Part shown: in pieces, positions 25,878-34,205 of the stretch
Layout of the letters: every line of letters begins with the position of its first letter
Numbering within the stretch: position 1 is the first letter of the stretch
Assembly: GCF_004345265.1 (NCBI RefSeq)
Contig: NZ_SLUM01000001.1
Location: 124,001 to 188,000, forward strand
From: Allofournierella massiliensis
Lineage (GTDB): Bacteria > Bacillota > Clostridia > Oscillospirales > Ruminococcaceae
Reading direction: 5' to 3'
Length of the DNA stretch: 64,000 nucleotides
Made by a program: the position numbers and the translations under genes
The notes under the pieces: generated by a model
The model's database searches: none
What the model was told of the DNA's origin: nothing
The model's input: the letters and a program-made list of their open reading frames with translations, nothing else

Positions 25878-26612
25878 GTGGCCGCACAGATCATTATGGT
25901 GGCCTCCGGCAAGGGCGGCACAGGAAAAAGCACCGTGTCGGTGCTGCTGGGCAGCCGCCTGGCTGCCGCGGGCAAAAAGGTCCTGCTCATCGAGCTGGAC
26001 AGCGGCCTGCGCAGCGTGGACATCATCGCCGGGGCCGCGGGCCGCACCGTGTACGACATTTCGGATGTGCTGTGCGGCCGGTGCGACTGGCGCAAGGCCA
26101 TTGTGGAAAGCCCGGTCTACAAAGGGCTTTCGCTGATCAGCGCCCCCTACGAGCGGGGAAACGTACAGCCCCAGCAGCTGGCAAAGCTCACGCGGAAGAT
26201 GGCCAGACACTACGACTTCATTCTGGTGGACACCGCCGCCGGTCTGGGCGCGCCCTTTGCGGCCGCCATGGTGGTGAGCCAGATGGCGCTGCTGGTGCTC
26301 ACGCCGGACCCGGTGGCTTTGCGGGACGGCCACATTGCCGCCGACGTACTGTATGAGGGCGGATTTACCAACGTTCGCCTGGTGGTGAACCGGGTAGGTC
26401 CCTCCACCTTCGACAAGGGCGCGGTGGCCGACCTGGACGAGTGCATCGACACGGTGGCCGTGCAGCTGATCGGGGTCATCCCGGAGAGCGCGGCCCTGCT
26501 GAAAAGCACCGCCGCCGGCGAGGCTTTGCCGGAGAATACCCTGGCATGGCGGGCGTTTGACAATCTGGCCCGCCGTATTCTGGGCCAGCAGGTTCCGCTG
26601 GCCGTGCGCTGA
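25878..26612 (+). CDS. minD: MinD/ParA-family ATPase
   Basis: A 244-residue deviant Walker A ATPase: GKGGTGKST at residues 11-19, ELDSGLRSVD near 38-47, and FILVDTAAGLGAPF near 113-126 (Walker B region). By family and by position after mrdA it is the septum-site protein MinD, which binds membrane and MinC to keep FtsZ from the poles. Two points are odd. The C-terminus (RRILGQQVPLAVR) is only a poor match to the basic amphipathic membrane helix of MinD, and neither minC nor minE is next to it. It may therefore work differently or be a MinD-like positioning ATPase. Start is GTG 25878 after AAAGGAGGT. Confidence 0.85.
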   Translation: MAAQIIMVASGKGGTGKSTVSVLLGSRLAAAGKKVLLIELDSGLRSVDIIAGAAGRTVYDISDVLCGRCDWRKAIVESPVYKGLSLISAPYERGNVQPQQLAKLTRKMARHYDFILVDTAAGLGAPFAAAMVVSQMALLVLTPDPVALRDGHIAADVLYEGGFTNVRLVVNRVGPSTFDKGAVADLDECIDTVAVQLIGVIPESAALLKSTAAGEALPENTLAWRAFDNLARRILGQQVPLAVR

Positions 26613-26794
26613 AAGGCGCATCCAAATTGTTTTGCCCATGCTGCGGCATGGTTTCCCATTTGTTTGATCCACTTCGGGCGAGCCCCGGCGGTTCGCCCCC
26701 ATAGAGGCAATCCCCCATAAAGGTTTGGAGAAGGTGCGTGCCGCCCGGGCACGCCAGAACGTTAGCTTGTTTTAAGAAGGAGGGCGTTACGTCC

Positions 26795-27202
26795 ATGAAC
26801 ATCGCATTGATCGCGCATGACGCGAAGAAGGAATTGATGGTGCAGTTCTGCATCGCTTACTGCCGGGTGCTCAGCCAGCACAACCTGCTGGCCACCGGTA
26901 CCACCGGCAAGCTGGTGAGCGAGGCCACCGGCCTGCCCATCCAGTGCTTTTTGTCCGGCGTGCACGGCGGCGACCAGCAGATCGCGGCCCGCATCGCCTG
27001 CAACGAGATCGACCTGCTTCTGTTCTTCCGCGATCCCATCAGTGCGAAACCGCACGAACCCAACGAGATGAACCTGCTGCGCCTGTGCGACGTGCGCAAC
27101 ATTCCCATCGCCACCAACATCGCCACCGCCGAAGTGCTGATCCACGGCCTGGAGCGGGGCGACCTGGAGTGGCGCAACATTGTCAATCCGCCCCAGCACT
27201 GA
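26795..27202 (+). CDS. mgsA: Methylglyoxal synthase
   Basis: A 135-residue enzyme converting dihydroxyacetone phosphate to methylglyoxal and phosphate, a bypass that relieves sugar-phosphate stress. [13 protein letters not shown] at residues 3-15, TGTTG near 36-40 (phosphate binding), and [11 protein letters not shown] near 57-67 with the catalytic Asp are conserved. The stretch corresponding to E. coli PHDPD reads PHEPN, so the second catalytic-site Asp (Asp101 in E. coli) is Asn; His98 is kept. Start ATG 26795 follows AAGAAGGAGGG; the frame is open to 26738 without a better site. Clostridial genomes often place mgsA at the end of the mre-min block, as here. Confidence 0.9.
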   Translation: MNIALIAHDAKKELMVQFCIAYCRVLSQHNLLATGTTGKLVSEATGLPIQCFLSGVHGGDQQIAARIACNEIDLLLFFRDPISAKPHEPNEMNLLRLCDVRNIPIATNIATAEVLIHGLERGDLEWRNIVNPPQH

Positions 27203-27203
27203 T

Positions 27204-27674
27204 ATGCCGGAGCGCCGAGACCAAGCAAAAACGGGGCTTTTCGGCATCTGCCGAAAGGCCCTTTTGCGTTTACGGGCGGGGATCGACCGGCTGGGGATTT
27301 CGCCCCGGCGGGGAAAGCAGGCCCTGCTTGTGGTGGGGATCGGGGTGCTGTATGCCCTCGAGACCCAGACCCTGGGCCTGTTCGTGCCCTGTCCCTTCCA
27401 CCGGCTGACCGGGCTCAAATGCCCGGCCTGCGGCATCACCACCGCCATTCTGGCCCTGCTGCACGGGGACGCCGGGGCGGCCTTTGCGGCAAACCCGGGC
27501 CTTGCCATCAGCCTGCCGGTGCTGGCACCCTGGCTGGGCCGGGTGTTTTTGGGCTGGCTGCGGGAAACCCCTGCCCGGGGCCGTGCGGTGAACGCGGTGG
27601 GCGTGGGGCTGATTATCTATTTTGCAGTCTGGGGCGTATGGCGCAACCTTGCGCCCCTGCTGGGCTTTTGTTGA
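27204..27674 (+). CDS. DUF2752 membrane protein
   Basis: About 156 residues with the DUF2752 hallmark PCPFHRLTGLKCPACGITTA near residues 63-82, a Cys-rich motif between helices, and three to four hydrophobic segments. Function unknown; relatives are small inner-membrane proteins. ATG 27204 is two bases after the mgsA stop but has no clear ribosome site, and a Rho-independent terminator (27234-27266) lies inside the first 20 codons. A start further in, such as TTG near 27262, is possible. Confidence 0.7.
   Translation: MPERRDQAKTGLFGICRKALLRLRAGIDRLGISPRRGKQALLVVGIGVLYALETQTLGLFVPCPFHRLTGLKCPACGITTAILALLHGDAGAAFAANPGLAISLPVLAPWLGRVFLGWLRETPARGRAVNAVGVGLIIYFAVWGVWRNLAPLLGFC
27234..27266 (+). 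terminator. Terminator overlapping the DUF2752 5-prime end
   Basis: GGGCTTTTCGG (27234-27244) pairs with CCGAAAGGCCC (27251-27261) allowing one G-T pair, followed by TTTT. It should end the mgsA transcript. Confidence 0.7.
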
Positions 27675-27724
27675 AGCCTTGAATTTTTTTCGCTGACAGC
27701 GAACCAGAGAAGGAGAGTTTTCCC

Positions 27725-28057
27725 ATGACAAGAAACATTGTGGTATGCATTATACTGAGCATCATCACCTGCGGCATCTACGGTCTGTACTGGATGTACA
27801 CCCTGAACGAGTATGCCCGTGCGGTGGCCCCGAACGAGTGGCGCACCAGCGGCCTCACCGTGATTCTGCTGAGCATCATCACCTGCGGCATCTATGGCCT
27901 GTACTGGAACTACAAGATGGGCAAGGCGTACATGACCGTGAACGGCGGCAACGACAACAGCCTGCTGTTCATCCTGCTGAGCCTGTTCGGCTTCTCCATC
28001 GTGAACTGGGCCATCATGCAGAACGACATCAACCACGCTGCCGGCATGCAGGGCTAA
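27725..28057 (+). CDS. DUF4234 membrane protein with internal duplication
   Basis: A 110-residue protein with three hydrophobic segments. The motif ILSIITCGIYGLYW occurs at residues 10-23 and again, as LLSIITCGIYGLYW, at 48-61, followed in both by a short polar loop. This is the DUF4234 layout, but here the two halves are unusually alike also at DNA level. Function unknown. AGAAGGAGAG precedes ATG 27725. Confidence 0.78.
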   Translation: MTRNIVVCIILSIITCGIYGLYWMYTLNEYARAVAPNEWRTSGLTVILLSIITCGIYGLYWNYKMGKAYMTVNGGNDNSLLFILLSLFGFSIVNWAIMQNDINHAAGMQG

Positions 28058-28061
28058 CCCT

Positions 28062-28346
28062 GTGGAACGGGCACAGCGTATCCTGTACCGGCTGACCATG
28101 GGCTGCGCCGTGGCGGGGCTTGCGGTGCTGGGCGGCGTAATACTCAGCGGCAAAGCCTGGCCGGATCCGGTGTTTGCCATCGGTGCGCCGGTGGGCCTGG
28201 GCCTTGTGGCGCTCTGCCTTGTATGTCTGGCCGCGCTCTGGGCGCTGCGCTTTGGCGGCGCGGTGCGCCGGGGCCAGCTGTGGCAGGCCGCCGCGCTGGT
28301 GGCCGTGGCCATCGCCTGCCTTGCGGGCTTTTTCCTGCGCCGGTGA
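28062..28346 (+). CDS. Small hypothetical membrane protein
   Basis: A 94-residue frame with three hydrophobic segments (about residues 13-30, 38-62 and 73-91) and basic ends. It matches no family recognised here. It starts at GTG 28062 five bases after the DUF4234 gene, with no clear ribosome site of its own, so translation would be coupled. It ends 30 bases before a strong terminator. Confidence 0.55.
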   Translation: MERAQRILYRLTMGCAVAGLAVLGGVILSGKAWPDPVFAIGAPVGLGLVALCLVCLAALWALRFGGAVRRGQLWQAAALVAVAIACLAGFFLRR

Positions 28347-28375
28347 AGCGCGTGCAGGATTCAGAAAACAAAAAG

Positions 28376-28415
28376 AACCCCGGCACCCGGAAATGCTCCG
28401 GATGCCGGGGTTTTT
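28376..28415. terminator. Bidirectional terminator
   Basis: AACCCCGGCA (28376-28385) pairs with TGCCGGGGTT (28403-28412), an inner CCGG/CCGG adds to it, and Ts follow. It separates the small membrane genes from the converging ogt gene. Confidence 0.88.
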
Positions 28416-28455
28416 GCGCATTTTGAGCCGACGGAAACGAAACGCCGCCGGGTTT

Positions 28456-28989
28456 TCAACGAGGAGCGGGGCCGGATGTGGAAAAGCCGGGCAGCGTTAC
28501 GCCCTCGTGGGCCAGCAGCCAGCGCTTTTTGTCCAGCCCGCCCGCGTAGCCGGTCAGGCTGCCGTTTGCCCCCACCACCCGGTGGCAGGGGATGATGATG
28601 GAAATGGGGTTGCGGCCCACCGCGCCGCCCACCGCCTGCCCCGCCATGGGGCGGCCGGTCTGGGCGGAAATGGCCCGGGCCAGCGCCCCGTAGGTGGTGG
28701 TCTGGCCGTAGGGGATGGTCAGCAGCAGCGCCCACACCCGTTTCTGGAACTCGCTGCCCTCCGGCGCCAGCGGCAGCTCCGCCGGGCTGGGAGTATCCCC
28801 CGCAAAATACCGGTTCAGCCAGTGCTCCGCCCGGGCGAACAGGGGCAGTTCAGCCCGCCGGGGAGCATCCGGCGGCAGATGGGCCGCATAGTGCATCTGA
28901 CCGGCCAGCCACAGGCCGGTCAGGTGGGTTTCGGTGCCCGCCAGCATCATCGGCCCCAGCGGGCCGGTCAGGGTGGTGGTGTACAGCAT
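28456..28989 (-). CDS. ogt: Methylated-DNA-protein cysteine methyltransferase
   Basis: A 177-residue suicide repair protein that moves the alkyl group from O6-alkylguanine in DNA to its own cysteine. Motifs: FQKRVWALLLTIPYGQTTTYG near residues 83-103, the DNA-binding region VGGAVGRNP near 122-130, the active site IIPCHRVVGANGSLTGYAGG near 135-154, and DKKRWLLAHEG. The upstream frame reaches 29019, but ATG 28989 has a typical MLYTTTLTGPLG-like N-terminus. Confidence 0.93.
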   Translation of the reverse strand: MLYTTTLTGPLGPMMLAGTETHLTGLWLAGQMHYAAHLPPDAPRRAELPLFARAEHWLNRYFAGDTPSPAELPLAPEGSEFQKRVWALLLTIPYGQTTTYGALARAISAQTGRPMAGQAVGGAVGRNPISIIIPCHRVVGANGSLTGYAGGLDKKRWLLAHEGVTLPGFSTSGPAPR

Positions 28990-29051
28990 AAGGGGCCTCC
29001 TTTGCAGGGCGGATTGCAAAAAAGCGGCCGCATCGGCTGAGCCGGGGCTGC

Positions 29052-29182
29052 TTGCGTTTTCTATGGCGGTGGAGTATAATACAAACAGAAGGTGGTGCTG
29101 CCCGGAGACGGGTCAGTCCCTTGGAGATTTACGGAAGTAAACCGCGTTCCTGGGGAGGTGCGGCGGTTTACTTCCGTTTTTT
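29052..29182 (+). ncRNA. Candidate antisense antitoxin RNA with promoter
   Basis: TTGCGT (29052-29057), 17 bases and TATAAT (29075-29080) form a promoter. About 50 bases after the expected start near 29087 comes a perfect 15-bp terminator stem (29131-29145 with 29163-29177) and a T6 run ending at 29182. The product would be a discrete RNA of about 95 nt with no open frame. Its 3-prime end is antisense to the last codons and the 3-prime UTR of the small membrane peptide at 29168-29275, the arrangement seen in type I toxin-antitoxin pairs such as txpA/RatA. The first 12 transcribed bases around GGTGGTGCTGCC are repeated at the start of the toxin mRNA. Confidence 0.55.
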
Positions 29183-29275
29183 GTTATCGTGCGTGATCGT
29201 CCAAACGATTTGAAACGTCCCGTAGACTGCTCCGCCGATCAGGGTCAGAAGCGAAAGGACTTCCTGTAACGTCAT
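29168..29275 (-). CDS. Candidate type I toxin-like membrane peptide
   Basis: A 35-residue peptide, MTLQEVLSLLTLIGGAVYGT continuing to a THDNKKRK tail: a short polar start, one hydrophobic helix of about 22 residues and a strongly basic end. This is the build of holin-like/TxpA-type toxic peptides. The ATG at 29275 has a strong ribosome site (GAGGGGGTGAT) at normal spacing. The hairpin at the stop codon is shared with the opposing RNA's terminator. A longer frame runs on to 29503 without support. Confidence 0.6.
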   Translation of the reverse strand: MTLQEVLSLLTLIGGAVYGTFQIVWTITHDNKKRK

Positions 29276-29402
29276 GGAAGGGATCACCCCCTCTGCGGAA
29301 AAGCAGCGGGGAAAACAGAAGCTTTGCCCCGCTGCCGCTGCCTTTGCGCAGCGTGCAATGGGGACTGGACCGCCTGCCGTGTCCGGCAGCACCACCGTTT
29401 CC

Positions 29403-29444
29403 ATTGTAACAAACCCCGCGCGTTTTGTCGAGAACGCGCGGGGT
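29403..29444 (-). promoter_or_regulatory. Toxin promoter embedded in a 14-bp palindrome
   Basis: Minus strand TCGACA (29426-29431), 17 bases, TACAAT (29403-29408), each five of six to consensus. The arms AAACCCCGCGCGTT and AACGCGCGGGGTTT (plus strand 29411-29424 and 29431-29444) flank the -35 box and could bind a dimeric regulator or form a terminator for rightward RNA. Confidence 0.65.
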
Positions 29445-29466
29445 TTGCTGTTGAGTGCAAAGCAAC

Positions 29467-29699
29467 CACCAGCTACGCTGGTGCGAATTACTTGCTTTAG
29501 CATTTAGTTTGCGAGCGAAGCGAGATGACAAACTAATTGCCTACCATATAGAGAGAAAATATGGTTTTGGGATTTTGCTCGTTTACGAGCCGTAGGGCAA
29601 GAAATGCAGATGGCAGAATTTTTCGTGGCCCCTTAAGGGGCTTTGCTAGTATAATGCCCTTATAGGGCTTACTCAAACCACCGGCTAAGCCGGTGGTTT
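29467..29699. mobile_element. IS200/IS605-like miniature element (PATE)
   Basis: A 233-base AT-richer stretch bounded by subterminal hairpins of IS200/IS605 style: left CACCAGC-TAC-GCTGGTG (29467-29483) and right AAACCACCGGC-TAA-GCCGGTGGTTT (29675-29699). Inside are further hairpins: AGTTTG/CAAACT (29506-29534), GCTCGTTTACGAGC (29577-29590), GGCCCCTTAAGGGGC near 29628-29642 and GCCCTTATAGGGC near 29656-29668. No transposase is present. The stem-loops next to the right end are placed as in TnpB-associated RNAs of this family. Exact cleavage ends were not determined. Confidence 0.6.
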
Positions 29700-29740
29700 T
29701 GATTTGGCAGGCTATGGGGGCGATTGGCCGGAAATCCTGC

Positions 29741-30274
29741 TTATTCTTTCTCCGGCTCCACCGCGAAGTAGGTCTCCACGCCCTCCCGGCGGAAGGTGAT
29801 GATCTGCCCGGAAGGCTGGCCGTTTTCGTCCAGAATGTCCAGCCGGAATCTGCCCTCGCCCAGATAGGCCAGGCCGCTGGGGTCGGCGGGAATAGCTTCC
29901 AGGCCCATCGGCTGGAAGGTGCCGTCCGCCGAGAGAAACGCCAGCCGCACGTCCGTGTGCTCCGGTTCCGCGTACAGCACCACGCCCACCAGCTCCTCGC
30001 CGCCATCCGGCACCGCCACGCAGTCCAGCACCGTGCGCCGGGCGTTCTGCTCCTGGGCCAGAAACAGTTCCATCACCGCTTCGTCGGTCCATTCCGGGGC
30101 CTCGCTGGCGGCGCTTTCGCTCACCGCTGCGCTTTCGCCGGCAGGCTGGGAGAGGGACGCCGGGCTGCTGGAACCGGGCAGGGAAGTGGAGGCCGGTGCG
30201 CCGGAAGCGGGGGCGCACCCGGCCAGCAGTGCCGCCGCAAGGCAGCAGACAAAAGGCAGAACGATCTTCTTCAT
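29741..30274 (-). CDS. Putative lipoprotein
   Basis: A 177-residue secreted lipoprotein of unknown function. The signal peptide (KK, then about 14 hydrophobic residues) ends in the lipobox LLAGC with Cys at about residue 20. A Ser/Ala/Pro-rich linker to about 55 follows, then a small folded domain that reads like a beta-rich module (VLDCVAVPDGGEELVGVVLY and AYLGEGRFRLDILDENGQPS). The open frame extends to 30505, but ATG 30274 with AAGGAGGGAT in front begins a proper signal peptide. It ends just outside the miniature IS element. Confidence 0.75.
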   Translation of the reverse strand: MKKIVLPFVCCLAAALLAGCAPASGAPASTSLPGSSSPASLSQPAGESAAVSESAASEAPEWTDEAVMELFLAQEQNARRTVLDCVAVPDGGEELVGVVLYAEPEHTDVRLAFLSADGTFQPMGLEAIPADPSGLAYLGEGRFRLDILDENGQPSGQIITFRREGVETYFAVEPEKE

Positions 30275-30629
30275 GGGGGAATCCCTCCTTCGTGGGCGGC
30301 TCTCAAAGAGCGCGGCGCAGCCCCACCGACGAACGGCGCGGGGGCCGGAAAAGCTCTTCTGCCCCCATTGTAAGCGCCCGGCGGGCAAAAAACAAGCGGC
30401 AAAGGCCGCTTTGCCTTGTAATATCTTGTGGAAAGCGGTATAATAGCCGGGAACGGCTATTATACCGTTATTTTTATGCCCTTTTTCTCGCCCCTTGCGG
30501 GGCAACCGAAAAAGAAGGCGAATTATACCATTTCGCTTCGCTTTATGGTATAATAAAACGGTCTAAGAGTTTGCGGAGCCCGGGGTTTCCCGGGCTCCAG
30601 CGATTGAAATAAAAGGGGTATTATTGATT
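30275..30629. other. Structured lipoprotein/aspS intergenic region
   Basis: A 355-base gap. After the lipoprotein 5-prime end it contains the aspS promoter, a 14-bp palindrome on its -10 box (30436-30467), a hairpin GCCCC/GGGGC near 30490-30502, a second palindrome TTATACCA/TGGTATAA (30523-30553), and a GC-rich hairpin GGAGCCCGGG/CCCGGGCTCC (30575-30598) without T-run. No T-box motif and no gene were found. Confidence 0.65.
30416..30467 (+). promoter_or_regulatory. aspS promoter with palindromic -10 region
   Basis: TTGTAA (30416-30421), 17 bases, TATAAT (30439-30444). The arms CGGTATAATAGCCG (30436-30449) and CGGCTATTATACCG (30454-30467) are exact inverted repeats, so a mirror -10 box faces the lipoprotein gene on the other strand. 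Confidence 0.72.
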
Positions 30630-32414
<1,785 letters not shown>

Positions 32415-32434
32415 CCTGCCAACTGAATAACGGC

Positions 32435-32475
32435 AAACGCGCCGCTTCCCGAACATCGGGAGGCGGCGTTTTTTT
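32435..32475 (+). terminator. aspS terminator
   Basis: AACGC-GCCGC-TTCCCGA pairs with TCGGGA-GGCGGCGTT and is followed by seven Ts. Confidence 0.88.
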
Positions 32476-32555
32476 GCCCCGGCGAAAAATATTTGCCTGG
32501 AAATTGACCGCAAGGGGCATCCTGTGCGTATTTCTTACAGAAGGGAGTGGGAATC

Positions 32556-33041
32556 ATGGAGCAATTCACCCCGCCGCCCGGCGAAGCGGAGCGGGTGGTG
32601 GAGCAGTACGGCGACATGCTCTACCGGCTGTGTCTGGTGGCGCTGGGCAGCCGGGCGGACGCGGAGGACGCGGTGCAGGACACCCTGCTGCGTTACCTGC
32701 AAAAGGCCCCGGCGTTTGCCAGCCGGGAGCACGAAAAGGCGTGGCTGATCCGGGTGGCGGCCAACCGCTGCCGGGATCTGCGGCGGTTTCGGCTGCGCCA
32801 TCCCCACACCGGGCTGGAGGAGGTGGCGGGCCGGTGCGCCGAGCCCGGGGATCGGGCGGTGCTGGAGGCTTTGATGAGTCTGCCGGAGAAATTCCGGGTG
32901 GTGCTGCTTTTGCATTATGTGGAGGGCTACTCCACCGGCCAGATCGCCCCCATGATCGGCCGCACGCCCTCGGCGGTGAAGATGCGGCTGCAAAAGGGCA
33001 GAAAGCTGCTGGAACAGGCATACGGAAGGGAGGAAGGCTAG
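32556..33041 (+). CDS. ECF-type RNA polymerase sigma factor
   Basis: A 161-residue alternative sigma factor. Region 2 spans about residues 15-80 (YGDMLYRLCLVALGSRADAE, then DAVQDTLLRYLQKAP) and region 4 about 98-155 (LMSLPEKFRVVLLLHYVEGY, then IGRTPSAVKMRLQKGRKLL, the -35 recognition helix). ATG 32556 was chosen because AAGGGAG lies eight bases upstream; a GTG at 32547 overlaps that site. Its stop codon abuts the start of the putative anti-sigma gene, the normal arrangement for such pairs. Confidence 0.9.
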   Translation: MEQFTPPPGEAERVVEQYGDMLYRLCLVALGSRADAEDAVQDTLLRYLQKAPAFASREHEKAWLIRVAANRCRDLRRFRLRHPHTGLEEVAGRCAEPGDRAVLEALMSLPEKFRVVLLLHYVEGYSTGQIAPMIGRTPSAVKMRLQKGRKLLEQAYGREEG

Positions 33042-34076
33042 ATGGACGAGGAACGGCTGAACCGGGCGGTGCGGGGCATTCGCATGCCGGAGGACGCCCG
33101 GCAGCGGCTGCTGCACCGGCTGAAGGAGGAGCGGCCCCGGCGGGCGGTGCGCCTTCCAAAGCGCCCGGCGCTGGCGGCGGTGGCGGCCTGCCTTGCGCTG
33201 GCGCTGGGCCTGCCCGCCCTTGCCGCCAATGTGGAACCGGCGTACACGCTGCTGTATCGGGCATCCCCGGCGGCGGCCCAGTACCTGCAGCCGGTGCGGG
33301 AAAGCGACGAGGACAGCGACATCCGAATGGAGGTGGTGTCGGCGGCGGTGCAGGGCGACACGGCGGAGGTGTGGGTGGCCCTGCAGGATCGGACGGGCAG
33401 CCGGGTGGACGAAACCACCGATCTGTTCGACAGCTATTCCATCCGCAGCCCGGCGGACCAGAGCGCCCATTGTGAGCTGGCGGGGTACGACGAAGCTACC
33501 GGCACCGCCCTGTTCCGGCTGCGCATCACCCGGGCGGACGGGAAGAGCTGGCAGGGGGAGAAGGTAACCTTCTCGCTGAAAGGGTTTCTCAGCCGCAGGG
33601 CCGCGTATGAACAGGTGGAGATTCCGCTGGATCTGGCCCGGCTGCCCCAGAACGCCGAAACCCGGCCGGTGACCCTCACCGGCCATGGCTCGCCGTCGGG
33701 AAACGCGCCGGATGCGTTTGACGCGCTGGTGCCGGGGGAGGGGCAGAAGGACTTCCCGGTGGAGGGCTTTTCCCTCACCGGCGCGGCCTGGGCGGCGGAC
33801 GGGCTGCACATCCAGCTGGCGGTGAAAAACCGGCAGCAAAACGACAACAACGCCGAGGTCTATCTGCTGGGGCCGGAGAGCGAAAAAACCTTCTGCGACT
33901 TTCTGGGCTATTTCCGGGCAGGGGAGGGCGAAAACCGGGTGGATTACATGGAATATGTGTTCTCCGGCACGCCCCAGACGCTGGCGGACTGCCGCCTGGC
34001 CGGTGATTTTTATACCGCCGGTCTGCTCACCGAGGGCAACTGGAAGGTGACCTTCCGGCTGGAAGGCGGCGAATGA
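33042..34076 (+). CDS. Putative anti-sigma factor, DUF4179-like
   Basis: A 344-residue single-pass membrane protein: a cytosolic basic N-terminus (about 1-45), one transmembrane segment (LAAVAACLALALGLPALAA, about 46-64) and an extracellular beta-rich part of 280 residues with two similar halves (EVWVALQDRTGS... and GLHIQLAVKNRQQ...). This is the form of DUF4179-type anti-sigma proteins encoded after ECF sigma factors; it would hold the sigma factor until an envelope signal arrives. No zinc-binding HxxxCxxC motif is present. Start directly follows the sigma stop. Confidence 0.75.
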   Translation: MDEERLNRAVRGIRMPEDARQRLLHRLKEERPRRAVRLPKRPALAAVAACLALALGLPALAANVEPAYTLLYRASPAAAQYLQPVRESDEDSDIRMEVVSAAVQGDTAEVWVALQDRTGSRVDETTDLFDSYSIRSPADQSAHCELAGYDEATGTALFRLRITRADGKSWQGEKVTFSLKGFLSRRAAYEQVEIPLDLARLPQNAETRPVTLTGHGSPSGNAPDAFDALVPGEGQKDFPVEGFSLTGAAWAADGLHIQLAVKNRQQNDNNAEVYLLGPESEKTFCDFLGYFRAGEGENRVDYMEYVFSGTPQTLADCRLAGDFYTAGLLTEGNWKVTFRLEGGE

Positions 34077-34084
34077 ACGAACAA

Positions 34085-34115
34085 AACCCCCGGCGGCCAT
34101 CTGCCGCCGGGGGTT
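34085..34115. terminator. Bidirectional terminator
   Basis: AACCCCCGGCGG (34085-34096) pairs with CCGCCGGGGGTT (34104-34115); As lie on the left. A second, rightward hairpin GCCCGGG/CCCGGGC with T5 follows at 34148-34176. Confidence 0.85.
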
Positions 34116-34205
34116 ATCCATCCCTCTATGTTGGCGCTGTGCGCCCTGCCCGGGCTTTCCCTGCCCCGGGCTTTTTCTTTTTCCTTTTCTCTCTTCCCGT
34201 TTCGC

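Larger units (their letters stand above)
29276..29740. other. Gene-free region: toxin leader and miniature IS
   Basis: These 465 bases hold the structured toxin mRNA leader (29276 to about 29396, with a 9-bp hairpin 29303-29311/29327-29335 just ahead of the ribosome site), the toxin promoter, a 14-bp palindrome (29411-29444) and the IS200/IS605-like miniature element at 29467-29699. No protein gene is seen. Confidence 0.6.

Noticed and set aside
26950-27100. mgsA called inactive because of the Asp-to-Asn change in PHEPN
   Set aside because: The catalytic Asp in GGDQQ and the His are intact, and the PHEPN form is, to my knowledge, common in one branch of the family, so loss of function is not shown.
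29168-29503. 111-residue minus-strand protein over the toxin locus
   Set aside because: Its first 76 residues span the predicted promoter, leader and hairpins; only the last 35 residues have a proper ribosome site and membrane-peptide form.
30450-30629. T-box riboswitch ahead of aspS
   Set aside because: No T-box core bulge sequence (GGTGG-type antiterminator motif) and no terminator with T-run were found in the leader.
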